Source of the DNA: Cryptomeria japonica
Taxonomy: Eukaryota > Streptophyta > Pinopsida > Cupressales > Cupressaceae
Direction: 5' to 3'
Length of the DNA stretch: 64,000 nt
Assembly: GCF_030272615.1 (NCBI RefSeq)
Contig: NC_081405.1
Location: forward strand, 152,840,113 to 152,904,112
A model generated the notes under the pieces. That model searched no databases and was not told the DNA's origin. It saw only the letters and a list, made by a program, of their open reading frames with translations. The position numbers were made by a program, and so were the translations under genes. Shown here one piece after another: positions 22,715 through 33,334 of the stretch. Position 1 is the stretch's first letter. Each line of letters opens with the position of its first letter.

Positions 22715-25700
22715 CTAGTCTAGCATGACATCCACCTCCCGATATTGTTGGTCACTATTTTGGGAAGGCAGGAAACATGCCAGAGGAGCGACATCGAGCA
22801 TAGTAGATGAAGCTATCACAAGATCCAAACAAGGACTATGCTCGTGTGCTAAGTCACTTTGTTCGATTCTAGGAGCTAGGATTAAGGCTTTTGAAAATTC
22901 TGCAGATAAATGTTTGTCAACATCCACATATTCATATTCACTAACAGAAGCATTAGGATTTGTATTGCCATCATGAATAGCATTTTCACCTATTTCTTCA
23001 TCAAGACTTATAGAAAGAGTAGCTCTAACATGAATAGAAATAAAACCATCACATGTTTTCTGAAACTTATGATTTGGAGATTTAGGTTCAATATCTTGTG
23101 TGGGAGAAAAGGGAATCATGTCAACTGTTAGTGTTTTGGGAGATTAAATAGTTTGAGAAACAACTTCACGAGATCTAGCATGATGCTTTCATCAGCGTTC
23201 TCTCGCACAACAATTCCATCGAGTCTTAGTGGAAGGATGAGAAGAAGGGGGAATATTTATGAAAGGAGGAATATTTGTTGAAGGATAAATATTCTCATCT
23301 TTGGTAGTTGGAGGTTTGGGTTGAGTTATCTTAGGTTGGACAAGACGAGAGGCAGGTCTCTTCTCTCTATAAGAGAAAGGAGGCGTAACTACACCATATA
23401 AAGGGGGAATGTTTGGTGTAGGAAGGAGACCAAGTCCATCATGAGGAGGAGGTACAGGTCTAACCTTAGAAGGAATATTATTGTTCTTCCTATGAGAAGG
23501 CATAGTTTCATCCATAGGAATAGGTTGGGAATCTTCCTTAGGAGGAAGATTAGTTCTATCCGTCAAGGGAAGAAATTCATCTTCAAGAAGGATGGGAATA
23601 TGAAGTGTTGGAGTGCAAAGTTGGTATGAGGATAAGATCATATCTTTCTTCCATTTTTTATAAGATTGAAAGAGAGCATCGCTTCTCAGTAGAGGAGATT
23701 GAAATTGTTGAAGCCAAAAGAAATCAATAGGAACACCTGGGCTTCTTTCAGCTGGTCAAAATAAGCTATGGTTAACAGTTATGATTTCTCCATTGTGAAG
23801 AAATTTCAAACACTTATGTATTGGAGAAGAAATAGCCAAGGGTAGCCTAACTTCACACGCAATTATTTAGATGAAGGAATGACAACAAAGTTGACATCTA
23901 TAGATTTAGTGTGAACCTCAATAAGGAGTGTGATAGAACCAATGGTAGGACAAGAAAATCCATCAAATAACTTAACGACAACATTAGTATCATCATAGAT
24001 TGGTTTATGAAAATGCAAAGTGAAAAGATACTCTTCAGTGATGATATTAACCATGAAAGAGGGGTCGATAAGCACACCATGACAAGGTTTATCTTGAATC
24101 TTCGCAACTATGTATAAAGGTCCATTAGGTGCTCTAATGGTCTCACTAGGGTCAAATGTGATACATGAATCCTTAGGTGTTTCTTGTTTCTCTACCATAT
24201 TCACCAAATTTGGAGTCGTGGTAGTAAGGTCAGAGGGAGAGAAAGAGATATGTTTAGTCTCAATCACGTTAGAGGTATGAGAGGGTAAAGGATCAGTAAA
24301 AATCTTAAGATTTTGATTAGGAGGAGCTACTAATTTGTTTCCCTTATCATTCACACTTGCCATAGATATAGTATTATTATCAATCAGGTCTTGAATCTTA
24401 TTTTTTAATGAAAAACATTTCTCAGTATCATGACCAAGTTGACGATAAAATTGACAAAAAGAATTATTATTAAAGTAAGGTGATGCTTCCCTAGAAGGGT
24501 CAACTGGTTTTATTGGAGGAAGGTTGATAATATTTCCTTGTAACAACTAAGACACGATGCTATGCAAAGATTCATTCAAAGGAGTAAATTGTCTTTCTCT
24601 TCTGAAAAATTTAGAAATAGGAGGCACACATGTTGTAGCATTCACATTGTTGTTGTTGATGGTGTCATTAAATTTGATGAAACCTTTATTTGGTTTGAAC
24701 TTCGCAAACGGTTGTTGAGCACTCTCAACCTTATCACTCTGAGCCATAGGAGTAGATTTCTCCAGTTGACTCACAGTCAATTGATAATTGTGAAGTGTTG
24801 CGCACAACTATGGAAAGGAAGTAAACTCTAAAAAGAGAAGTTTGTCCCTAATGTCTTTTTGCAAATTAGAAATGAAAATTCTATGAATATCATTATCAGG
24901 CACTGGAAAATAAATTTGAGAATACAAACGCTTATATCTACCAATGAAATCAGTCACTTTTTCTTTAACACCTTGTTTATAATGTATTAAATCAGTCAAA
25001 GTGATTTTAGGACCTATGTTGTTTTGAAATTGTTGAGTAAAAGCATTTGCTAATTGTTGAAAAGAAGTAATATAATAGGAAGGCAAAGAGAGATACCATT
25101 GTAAAGCCTTATCTCTTAGTGTTCGGTTAAATAGTTTTACAAGAAATCTTTGATCATAAGCAAAGTCGATACACAAAGTTTGGAATGTTTTCACGTGTTA
25201 AAGGATCACCTCAATATCAAGAGAAAGTGGGCTCACAACATCAAATGTGGGCACACCAAACTTGGATTGACTCATAGAAGCAATTTTTTATTGCAATGAT
25301 CACACAGTTTGGGCAAGGCTATTAATGGTTGCTTCAATTGAAGAATTTATGTTAGACATGTTTGATTGAGAAGGTGGTGTGATGTTATTGAAAGAAGGCA
25401 TTGATTGAGAATAGGGTGGTGGAATACTATGGTAAGTAGGCATAGGGGATGATTGAGTAGGAAATGGGACACTAAAAGGAGGGATAGAATGAATGGATGA
25501 ATTGCCCCCTTATGTCACATTGATTGGTTGAGAGACAATAGGAATACTCATTGAAGGCATAGATAAAGATGGAGGATTGAATGAAGAAGAGGGATTGCCC
25601 CCATGACTAATGGTTGTAGGTATGACATTTTGAGTTGATGTAGCCATGATTTTTGAAGTGAAAGTAGGAATGGTAGTCATTGAAGTGGTCAAAAGAATAA

Positions 25701-26134
25701 AATGATTGACTTGTATAGGAGGTTGCACAATTCTTTATAGGCATGACATTAGAATCAACAATATGGGCAGTGCCATGCAATATATCAATTCCATTCTTAT
25801 CACTTTGAATCATGCATTTCAGACATTCAATTAATGGAAGAGCTTCACTACTAGGATAGTCTTGGGACATCCATTGTTGAAAGTTGTCAAATTGATTGTC
25901 CAATTTTGAAAGTTGATATGTGGAAAATCTATTCAAAGCTTCTTCTTCCTCATTGGAATCATCAATTGGGTAGATAGGGATGTTATTAGGATGGGAGGAA
26001 TTACCATTATCCTCATTGAAGAAGTCACCCAAATTAGGCTCCATCTCTATGGGAATTAAACCTTGGGAAGGCTTAGTTCCAATGCTTCATCTAACAGAGA
26101 TAGTATAGGTAGGACTAATAGTGAAAAAACTCAT
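22715..26134 (-). pseudogene. Broken gag-protease-like polyprotein of TR-GAG-2
   Basis: Same protein as in TR-GAG-1 and better preserved in its middle. The start ATG is at 26134, with a stop soon after. The N-terminal Ser/Pro/Asn-rich region lies at 26044-25510. The gag core is at 25194-24808 (FNRTLRDKALQWY) and a linker at 24807-24547. A knuckle-like segment at 24456-24415 has Cys, His and Cys, but Tyr where plant Gypsy gags usually have the second ligand. The protease-like fold spans about 24340-23863 with D-P-S at 24058-24066. A Pro-rich tail (23641-23192) and an acidic C-terminal piece (23119-22715) with HSPCLDLVIA close the frame; that last block is also visible in TR-GAG-1. About 1140 codons in all. 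It probably formed element particles; enzymes came from elsewhere. Confidence 0.82.
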
Positions 26135-27272
26135 GCACTAGAGGGAAAATTTGAATTTTAAATTTGATTTTTGAGTTTGAATTTGGGGAATAAAGCTTGC
26201 AAAATTGAATAATGCACAAATGATGATTATACAATTTAAACTTTGTTGAAAGAAGAAATGACAAAATTTCCAAAATAAATTTTATGGTGAATGAAAATAA
26301 ATTAAAATTTTAAGATTAGGGCCAATGGGATACCACTTAACTTTAAAATTAAAATTGACAAAATTAGTATTTTTAAAATCAGGGCAGATTACAATTAACC
26401 ACTTAATTTTAAATATTTTCTTGAAAGTTGTGATGTTGAATTTTTGAAGTATTTTTTATTTTAGAGGGATCAAAATTCGACAAAATTATCCAATTTTTTG
26501 GATTTGAGCAATTAAATACAGTCATAATAGTCTCCCGAAATTTTGGGATAAAAGCTAGGGACCGTGTTGAAGTTGCACACGGTTCGCCCAAATTTTTTGG
26601 AAATTTTTCAGGGATGAAAGCTACAATAATTTTAGAGATAACCTCAAATAATTGGTTGATTTTACGAAGTTTAGATATGTGAAATTAAGGTTTGAATGTG
26701 AAAATAGGATCATATTAGGGTTTTGAAAAAGATAAGAAATTGAATTGCAAATTTGAAAAAGGTCAAACCTAATGAATAAGGCCACCTTGAATAATGTTTG
26801 GAAAACTGAAATTGGTTAAAATTGATTGAAATTTACACAAAATCCAAGTGAATTTGAAAATTAGGGTTTTAGGACCTAACCACTGAATTTTTTAATTTTT
26901 AATTTTGGAAAAGGGTGGGAAACTAAAAATTTGAATTTTAGGGAAGAAGACAAGCCTGAAAATAGTTCCAAAACTGAAAATTAAATGTAAATTGAATTTT
27001 TGCACAAGTTCAAGTTGATTTTTAAAAATTAGGGTTTTGACCATTAACCACTTAATTTTGTAAAATTGGTTTTCAAATTGAACAAAACAAAGAAGAAATC
27101 AAATTTAATGCAATTTTCATATCTAAAACAATTGATAGCAATTTTTGCAAAACACAAGTTCAATTCCAATTTTAACAACTAGGGTTTTGAATGAATTAAC
27201 CACTATGTTTTTCAAGAAAATTAAACTTGTAAATGAAAAATATGCAAAAATGTGAAATGTCAAGCATGTAAG
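26135..27272 (-). repeat. A+T-rich leader of TR-GAG-2 with repeated motifs
   Basis: Untranslated leader. It repeats the unit seen in TR-GAG-1: an AGGG core followed by AATTAACCACTTAATTTT, at about 26318, 26382, 26865, 27030 and 27180. No gene is seen. Confidence 0.6.
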
Positions 27273-27287
27273 ACGTCGGGTTCAGCA
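27273..27287 (-). other. Primer-binding site of TR-GAG-2 (tRNA-Trp type)
   Basis: Minus strand TGCTGAACCCGACGT, one mismatch in 15 to the complement of the plant tRNA-Trp 3' end, three bases from the LTR. Confidence 0.72.
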
Positions 27288-27290
27288 AAA

Positions 27291-28547
27291 TGTAATGGGG
27301 AAAAAGGAAGGAGGTGATGGAGATCAAGTGGAAAGCTTTACCCTCCTCAAGAAAGGAATGAAATTTTCACAAAGGATCCTCTTCAAACTCTTTCACGCAT
27401 TACATTTAAAAGAGGGGGTTGAATTCACTACATCCAATATCAATGGAGAGAGATTGAATGCTAAGTGGATTGGCAAATGAATTTGGAAAGTAGAAGTAAC
27501 CCCTCTTTTAGAATAGATAGGATGAATTAAGTGAATTGAGACTAAGTGTAAAGATAGCAAAGAAATGATTATAACTTGAGATAGGAATGAAGGATGAAGT
27601 TGTGCACTCAGAATTAGCCGTAAAATATCGAGACGAAGCTCCCCTATGAATTTGAGCAAAAGTTATTGGGACCATGTTGAAAGTGTACTCAGTCCTCCAA
27701 AAAATCCGTGCACCGAAAAGGGTTTTTTTGTCTCTGAAAATGAAGCTTAAACTTGCAAATACAACTGCACACCTGCAACCTACACACAAAAAGATAGGAA
27801 ATGTTGTTGGGATTGAGGGTTTGCCTTTAGGTCAAACCCCAGTTTTGGAATTAACCAAATGATGAAAAGTACTTGCAAGTAAATGAAAGTAAATGACTGA
27901 AGTAGAATTAACCTCAAGAGAGGATGCAATTGAAATGTTGATAGAGTTGTTTGAAAGGATATGTGAAGTTGAATGCTTTGAATGTTGATAGGGATCTCAT
28001 CTTCAATGATTGAATCCTTGACTTGAATACAACACCTAGCCTTGAAAGGAGACTTGAGATGCTCAACACTTGAAAGGAATGCTTGAATGCTTGATTTCGC
28101 TTCTTGAACTTATTGAACTCCTCTACTTATCGCACTTGATTGAACTTCTCAAACTGATTGACTTATTGACTTATTGACCTATGAAAATGAGAGGGGGAAA
28201 ATGTCTTATATAGTTGCCAATTAGGGTTTGTAACTTATTTTCCATCTTAGGTTGCCATAGAAAACCTTTTTCTGCTTCTCATTGACAAGCCCACTGTAGG
28301 ACTTAAGTGGAGGGAGCTCAAAATAGGGAAAGGACATGGGCTATGCCCCTGTCCTAGGTGTCATACCCTTGTCCTTCCCTAATCCAAGACAAGAAGTTTA
28401 GGAGGAAAGTGCAAGATGCAGGGAAATGCATGCTTCAGAAGGTATGAGCATGTCTCGGGTGTCTAATCGGGCTTAGGGATTCACTTTTCCAATGTGAAGA
28501 CCCAAATGGTGTCGAAAATTGTAGGGTCACAATTTAATGGCCCTACA
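27291..28547 (-). repeat. 5' LTR of TR-GAG-2
   Basis: 1257 bp from TGTAATGGGG to GGCCCTACA. It is flanked on the right by the ACAAA target-site copy. Confidence 0.92.
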
Positions 28548-28552
28548 ACAAA

Positions 28553-31368
28553 TTACTGTCAACAATACCTTTATTGAATTCAAGTTTCATCAAATACTTG
28601 TCCAATCTAGCATACCAATCTCTGGGGGCTTGCTTCAGACCATACAATTCTTTCAAAACCATGTCCTTTCCATCTGTCAACTAAAAACCATTTGGTTTCT
28701 CAATGTAAACTTCTTCTTCCAGCTCACCATGAAGAAAGCCTAACTTGACATCCATCTACTAAACTTTAAAATCTCTGTAAGCAACATAAGCAATAAATAA
28801 TCTAACAACTTCAATTCTAACTACCAGAGCAAAAGTCTCCTCAAAATCAATACCTTTCATCTGAGAATATCCCTTACAAACAAGTCTAGCTTTATTCCTA
28901 ACCACTTCATCTTGTTCATTCAATTTATTTTGAAAGAACCACTTAGTTCCAATTATATTCTTATCCTTAGGTCTAGTAACAAGAATCCATGTATTGTTCT
29001 TTTCAATCTGATTCAATTCTTCTTCCATAGCTTTAACCCAATTTTCATCTTTACAAGCTGCATCAACATCCTTAGGCTCAATCTTAGAAATCAAGCAATA
29101 CTCTTCAATAATTCTTCTCCTAGTCATCACACCTTTAGTCTTATCACCTATGATCTGATTCTCTGAATGATTCAATCTTACATACCTAGGAGTCTTGTGA
29201 TTTTCTTAATTTTTGGAATCTTCATCTCTTCTGATGCAGCATTTACTTCCAAAAATCCTGAAATAGCTAACTATAGGAGCATGACCAAACCATAACTTAT
29301 AAGGAGTATTACCAATATCACCTTTAATGTTCACCTGGTTAAGAGTATATATAAAAGTACTCACAACTTCTCTCCAATAGATATGCAAAAGATTTCCTTC
29401 AATCATCATGGTTCTAGAAGCTTTTTGAATTGTCATGTTCTTCCTTTCCACAATACCATTCTGTCGAGGGGTCCACGAAGCAGATAACTATCTCTTCACC
29501 AAATGCATTAAACTCACCAGAAGTAAATTCACCACCTTTGTCAGATCTCAAACACTTCAGCTTCAATCCATCCTTAGCCTTAACCATAGCTTCAAAAATC
29601 TTGAACTTCTCCAATGCTTCATATTGCTCCCTTAAGAAAGTAACCCACATCATCCTTGAATAATCATCAATCAACAACATGAAATACCTGTCACCCTACA
29701 GGCTTCTCACTCTAGAAGGATCACACAAATTAGTATGCACAAGATCCAATAATCCATTAGAACTATACTTTTTTCTTTTGAAAGTAACTCTTGTCTGCTT
29801 CCCTAATTGACATCCCTTACATACCATATTAGTAGGCTAGGAAGATCTCTTACTACTTGAGCAGAACTTATCTTAACCATGCAATAAAAATTCACATGAC
29901 ACATCCTTCTATGTCATAACCGACTTTCATCAACCTGAGCAATCAAATAACTTTTACCACCAGCATTCAAGTGAAAGATATTACCTTTAGTCTTTGTACC
30001 TCATGCAATCTCAATTATGGAGTTACTCAAGATCTTACACTTGTCATTCTTGAATTGCAAATCATATCCATTATCAACCATCTGTCCAACACTCAAAATA
30101 TTATTTTTTAGACCTTCAACATATAAGACATCATCAATATTATGCGTGCCATCAAGAGAAATTGAACCTATACCACGGATTATACCAATTTTTTCATCTC
30201 CATATCTTACTACACCACCATCAAACTTTTCCATACTCACAAACTTACTCTTATCACCTATCATGTGATGAGATAAACCACTTTCAATAACCCATTCATC
30301 TTTCTCTTCAACTTTAGCAGCCAAATCTTTCTCCTCAATAATGTAGCTAGTAGAATCAGTAGTCACTAGATCATCTTCCTTGATGGAAATAAACACCCAT
30401 TCATCTCTTGAATTTCTTTCTCAAACTCATAATTTGTCACACCTTCATCAATAGCATAATAACATTTCCTCTGATACTTAGGCTTATAAGGCTTAAATGG
30501 CTTCTTAGGAAGTCTTCTCGGACACCTTGAAGCAAAATGTCCTATCTTATTATATGAAAAACATTTAAGAGGCAATTTACCATCATACTTACTGGAACCT
30601 TTAGGCAATCTTCTAGCAATCAAGGCTTCAAGCTCCTTTTTCTACTTCTTCAAGTTCTCTCGTCTCTAAATCTCATATCTGGACACCCTTGTAGAACTTT
30701 ATCCCTGATCATACTTCTGCTTCCCGTAAACAATAGCTTTGAATCCAAATTTAGACTTAGGAAGAGATTCACCAAATTCGCTCAAGTCAAAGGCAGGAAG
30801 CTTTCTAGTCAGCATGTCTCTAATCACATCAGTCAACGTCTGGATCCTCAATAGCAACAACTTTATGTTTGTAAGTAGAAGGCAAGGATCTCAACACCTT
30901 AGCAACTATCTTAGATTCTTCCAACACTCCACTGGCACATCTGATACTCAACATAAGCTCATTCACTTCCTGCATAAAGGAGGTAATGTTCTCATCTTCA
31001 CCCATTCTTAGCATCTCATACTTTCCCTTCAAGCTCTGCGACTTAGCAACTTTCACATGACTATCACCTTCATACAAAGTCTCAAGTTTCTTCCAGATCT
31101 CATGAGCAATCTGCAAATCCATCACATTAGTCATTTCAGAGTCAATCAAGGCACTCAACAATGCTTCCTTCACCCTAATATTGAATTCAGCTTTCTTAAT
31201 CTCATCCAAAGATGTAGGACCATTCTGAGGAACATTATACATATTCTTAGTAATCTTCCAGTAATCTTCATTGATGCATCTCAAGTGACACTCCATCTGG
31301 GTCTTTCAAAGAGAGTAATCTGTTCCATAAAATATCGAACTATCCTTCTTGTAAGTATAGGTTGCCAT
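28553..31368 (-). pseudogene. Copia-2 gag-pol, upstream part (gag, protease, integrase, RT fingers)
   Basis: The start ATG is at 31368. A stop replaces a Trp codon soon after, then the UBN2-type gag runs over 31296-30829. The zinc knuckle at 30522-30563 reads CFSYNKIGHFASRC, with Tyr in place of the second Cys. The protease has W-V-I-E-S-G (Glu at 30283-30285) where the catalytic Asp should be. The integrase core shows IDDYSR (about 29668) and LRSDKGGEF (about 29542), and its C-terminal part lies at 29451-29206. The RT fingers include GTKWFFQNKLNEQ (29175-28759) and continue to the insertion point at 28552. Multiple stops and frameshifts are present. Domain order gag-PR-IN-RT-RH is diagnostic of Ty1/Copia. 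Confidence 0.9.
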
Positions 31369-31403
31369 CTCAGATCTCCTCAAGTGTCCAAGCTTCTTCT
31401 GAA

Positions 31404-31422
31404 GGATCTATCTCTGATACCA
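31404..31422 (-). other. Primer-binding site of Copia-2 (initiator Met)
   Basis: Minus strand TGGTATCAGAGATAGATCC, two bases inside the 5' LTR end. The first 11 bases match the tRNA-iMet complement. Confidence 0.85.
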
Positions 31423-31424
31423 AT

Positions 31425-32777
31425 TGTTGGCAACAAGGTAGTAAACTGAGGGGGGGGTGAATCAGTTTACATAAAAAATTACTCAACTTAAACTCAAATT
31501 CAGATCTGATAATTAACAAGGAAAGGATAAATCAACATCATATAAATAACACACACACCAAGATTTTTGACATGGAAAACCTGGTCAAGGAAAAAACCAT
31601 GGTGGGAACCTACCCACAATGAGATAATACCTTGTTAAGAGTAATGAAATGTTACAATGGGGAATGCAAATGCATTCAAGCACACTTCCTAGAGCTCATT
31701 GCTCAAACACAATAATAGCAAGGGCTACAACCCTAAGAAATACTCATTGTCTTACAAAAAGATTTAGATTATATCTTGAAGATAATGAACTAATAGAATA
31801 GCATCTCCACATGCCTAGTTACAGTTCTGGTTAAGCTCATATACTGCTCTACTACACTTATTCACACTTCTTCTCTGCTACCAAAATATTAAAGTATTAT
31901 TCTCACATTACACACACTCACTAATATCATAGATACATCCACAACAAGATATTACATCAATTTAGACATATCATCAACCTATATTTCAAGGTCAACTCAA
32001 CCCACAACACAAATTACAAAAATAAAACCATACACGCTACAATAACACATGTAGACCAAAATGATGTCAGCTAAGGGATAGTGTGGACCCAAATCAACTC
32101 CTCGAACATAAAATACCTCAAATAATTATGCCTCGAACATATGCAACACACTACAATCATCATGAATGTCGTATAACATGAAGAACACCATCGGATCAAG
32201 AAAATGATCAATAACGCACACAACAATCAATGCGAACCAACAACACAGATATAACACAATCTAGAAACATCCACAAGCAATGTGAAATACCATAGAAACA
32301 ACCGCAACATCACCACTTACTATAATCTTCATCATCATTATACTAAACCTCAAGAACACTCACTAAAATATCTATCAAACTGAGAAATACACTTGCAGAT
32401 CTCCAAATCATGAACCATCTGAATTGAAGACAAACCAGAACATCCCGAACACACTGCCAAATCTACAAACCAAGATATTGCAATTCTAGAGCAATGCAAA
32501 AAGAAAAAACCAGAACACTAAACACCACAAATAGTTGAACAACCAACCTCAATATTGAACCTCATAACACAAACAAATCATTATGCAGACCACAGAAACT
32601 TCTATTGAATCAACTAGAGATACTTATCATAAAATCCTTTAATCCACAACAACTCATCTACAAGACACTAGCCAAACCAACTTACATAATCTGACTGCAA
32701 CACTAGAACACACAAAGGAATATGTTAACATCAATGATAAAACATTGTTCCAGCAAACTTCTCAACAATATCCAACA
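31425..32777 (-). repeat. 5' LTR of Copia-2
   Basis: 1353 bp from TGTTGGCAAC to TATCCAACA, followed by the target-site copy GTAAA. Confidence 0.9.
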
Positions 32778-32782
32778 GTAAA

Positions 32783-33330
32783 CAAGGATACACACCTCTT
32801 GCATAAGAGAGAATCCTTGAACAAAACAACTTCACACAAGGAATAACATTGTATCATAAGCAAATTCCACTTGCCAAAGGAAGAAGTGGTTCCTTGGAAA
32901 GGATAGGAAAAATCAATGCACCCTAAGAAAAGTGACAAAGAAAAGTGTTACACAACTTCCAAAGAGGGATTATGCATAAATAAATTTATCTCTTCAAGCA
33001 AATAAAAGGTCCTAAACAAGGAACACGTATGTACTCACATTAAAGAAATATTATATGCAAGAAAAGGCATCAATTTGTGCAAGATACAACTCAAAAGAAG
33101 AGGTAATCTTCAAAAAGGAGAGAGAGAGATAGAAGGAAAATGCTAGCCTTTCCCCCTAAGCAATAAGAATTAATATGAATGATCACACACTCCCTAAGGA
33201 GAGATTATTCAATAGAGACATACCATTTCAAACAAGGAATAGATCCTAACCAAGGAATACACATGTACTCACATGAAGGATAATTCCATGCAAGAAAGAA
33301 TATCACGTTATGAAAAATGCAGCTCATAAA
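32783..33330 (-). other. Remaining interior of TR-GAG-3
   Basis: Continues the sequence broken at 18042. Non-coding. Contains two related segments (about 33010-33080 and 33238-33305) sharing GGAA(T/C)ACA/G...TGTACTCACAT and ATGCAAGAAA. It ends at about 33330, where Copia-1 gag sequence begins with no LTR between, so the right half of TR-GAG-3 is missing. Confidence 0.45.
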
Positions 33331-33334
33331 GCAT

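Larger units (their letters stand above)
20729..28547 (-). mobile_element. TR-GAG-2: complete gag-only LTR retrotransposon nested in Copia-2
   Basis: 7.8 kb, minus strand, with both LTRs, PBS, leader, one long broken gag-protease-like frame and polypurine tract. The target-site duplication ACAAA is exact (20724-20728 and 28548-28552). The 5.34-kb interior has no polymerase or integrase. It is younger than Copia-2, whose RT it splits. It matches TR-GAG-1 in order and in many motifs but is clearly diverged from it, so the two are separate insertions of one family. Confidence 0.93.
18048..32777 (-). mobile_element. Copia-2: degenerate Ty1/Copia element with TR-GAG-2 nested in its RT region
   Basis: A minus-strand Copia element with LTRs of about 1.36 kb at both ends, an initiator-Met PBS, a purine tract and all Copia domains in the order gag, protease, integrase, RT, RNase H. 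The target-site duplication GTAAA is exact (18043-18047 and 32778-32782). TR-GAG-2 interrupts it between 28552 and 20729. Stops and frameshifts throughout show it is dead, and the LTRs differ clearly by eye, so it is old. It lies within the interior of TR-GAG-3. Confidence 0.92.
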
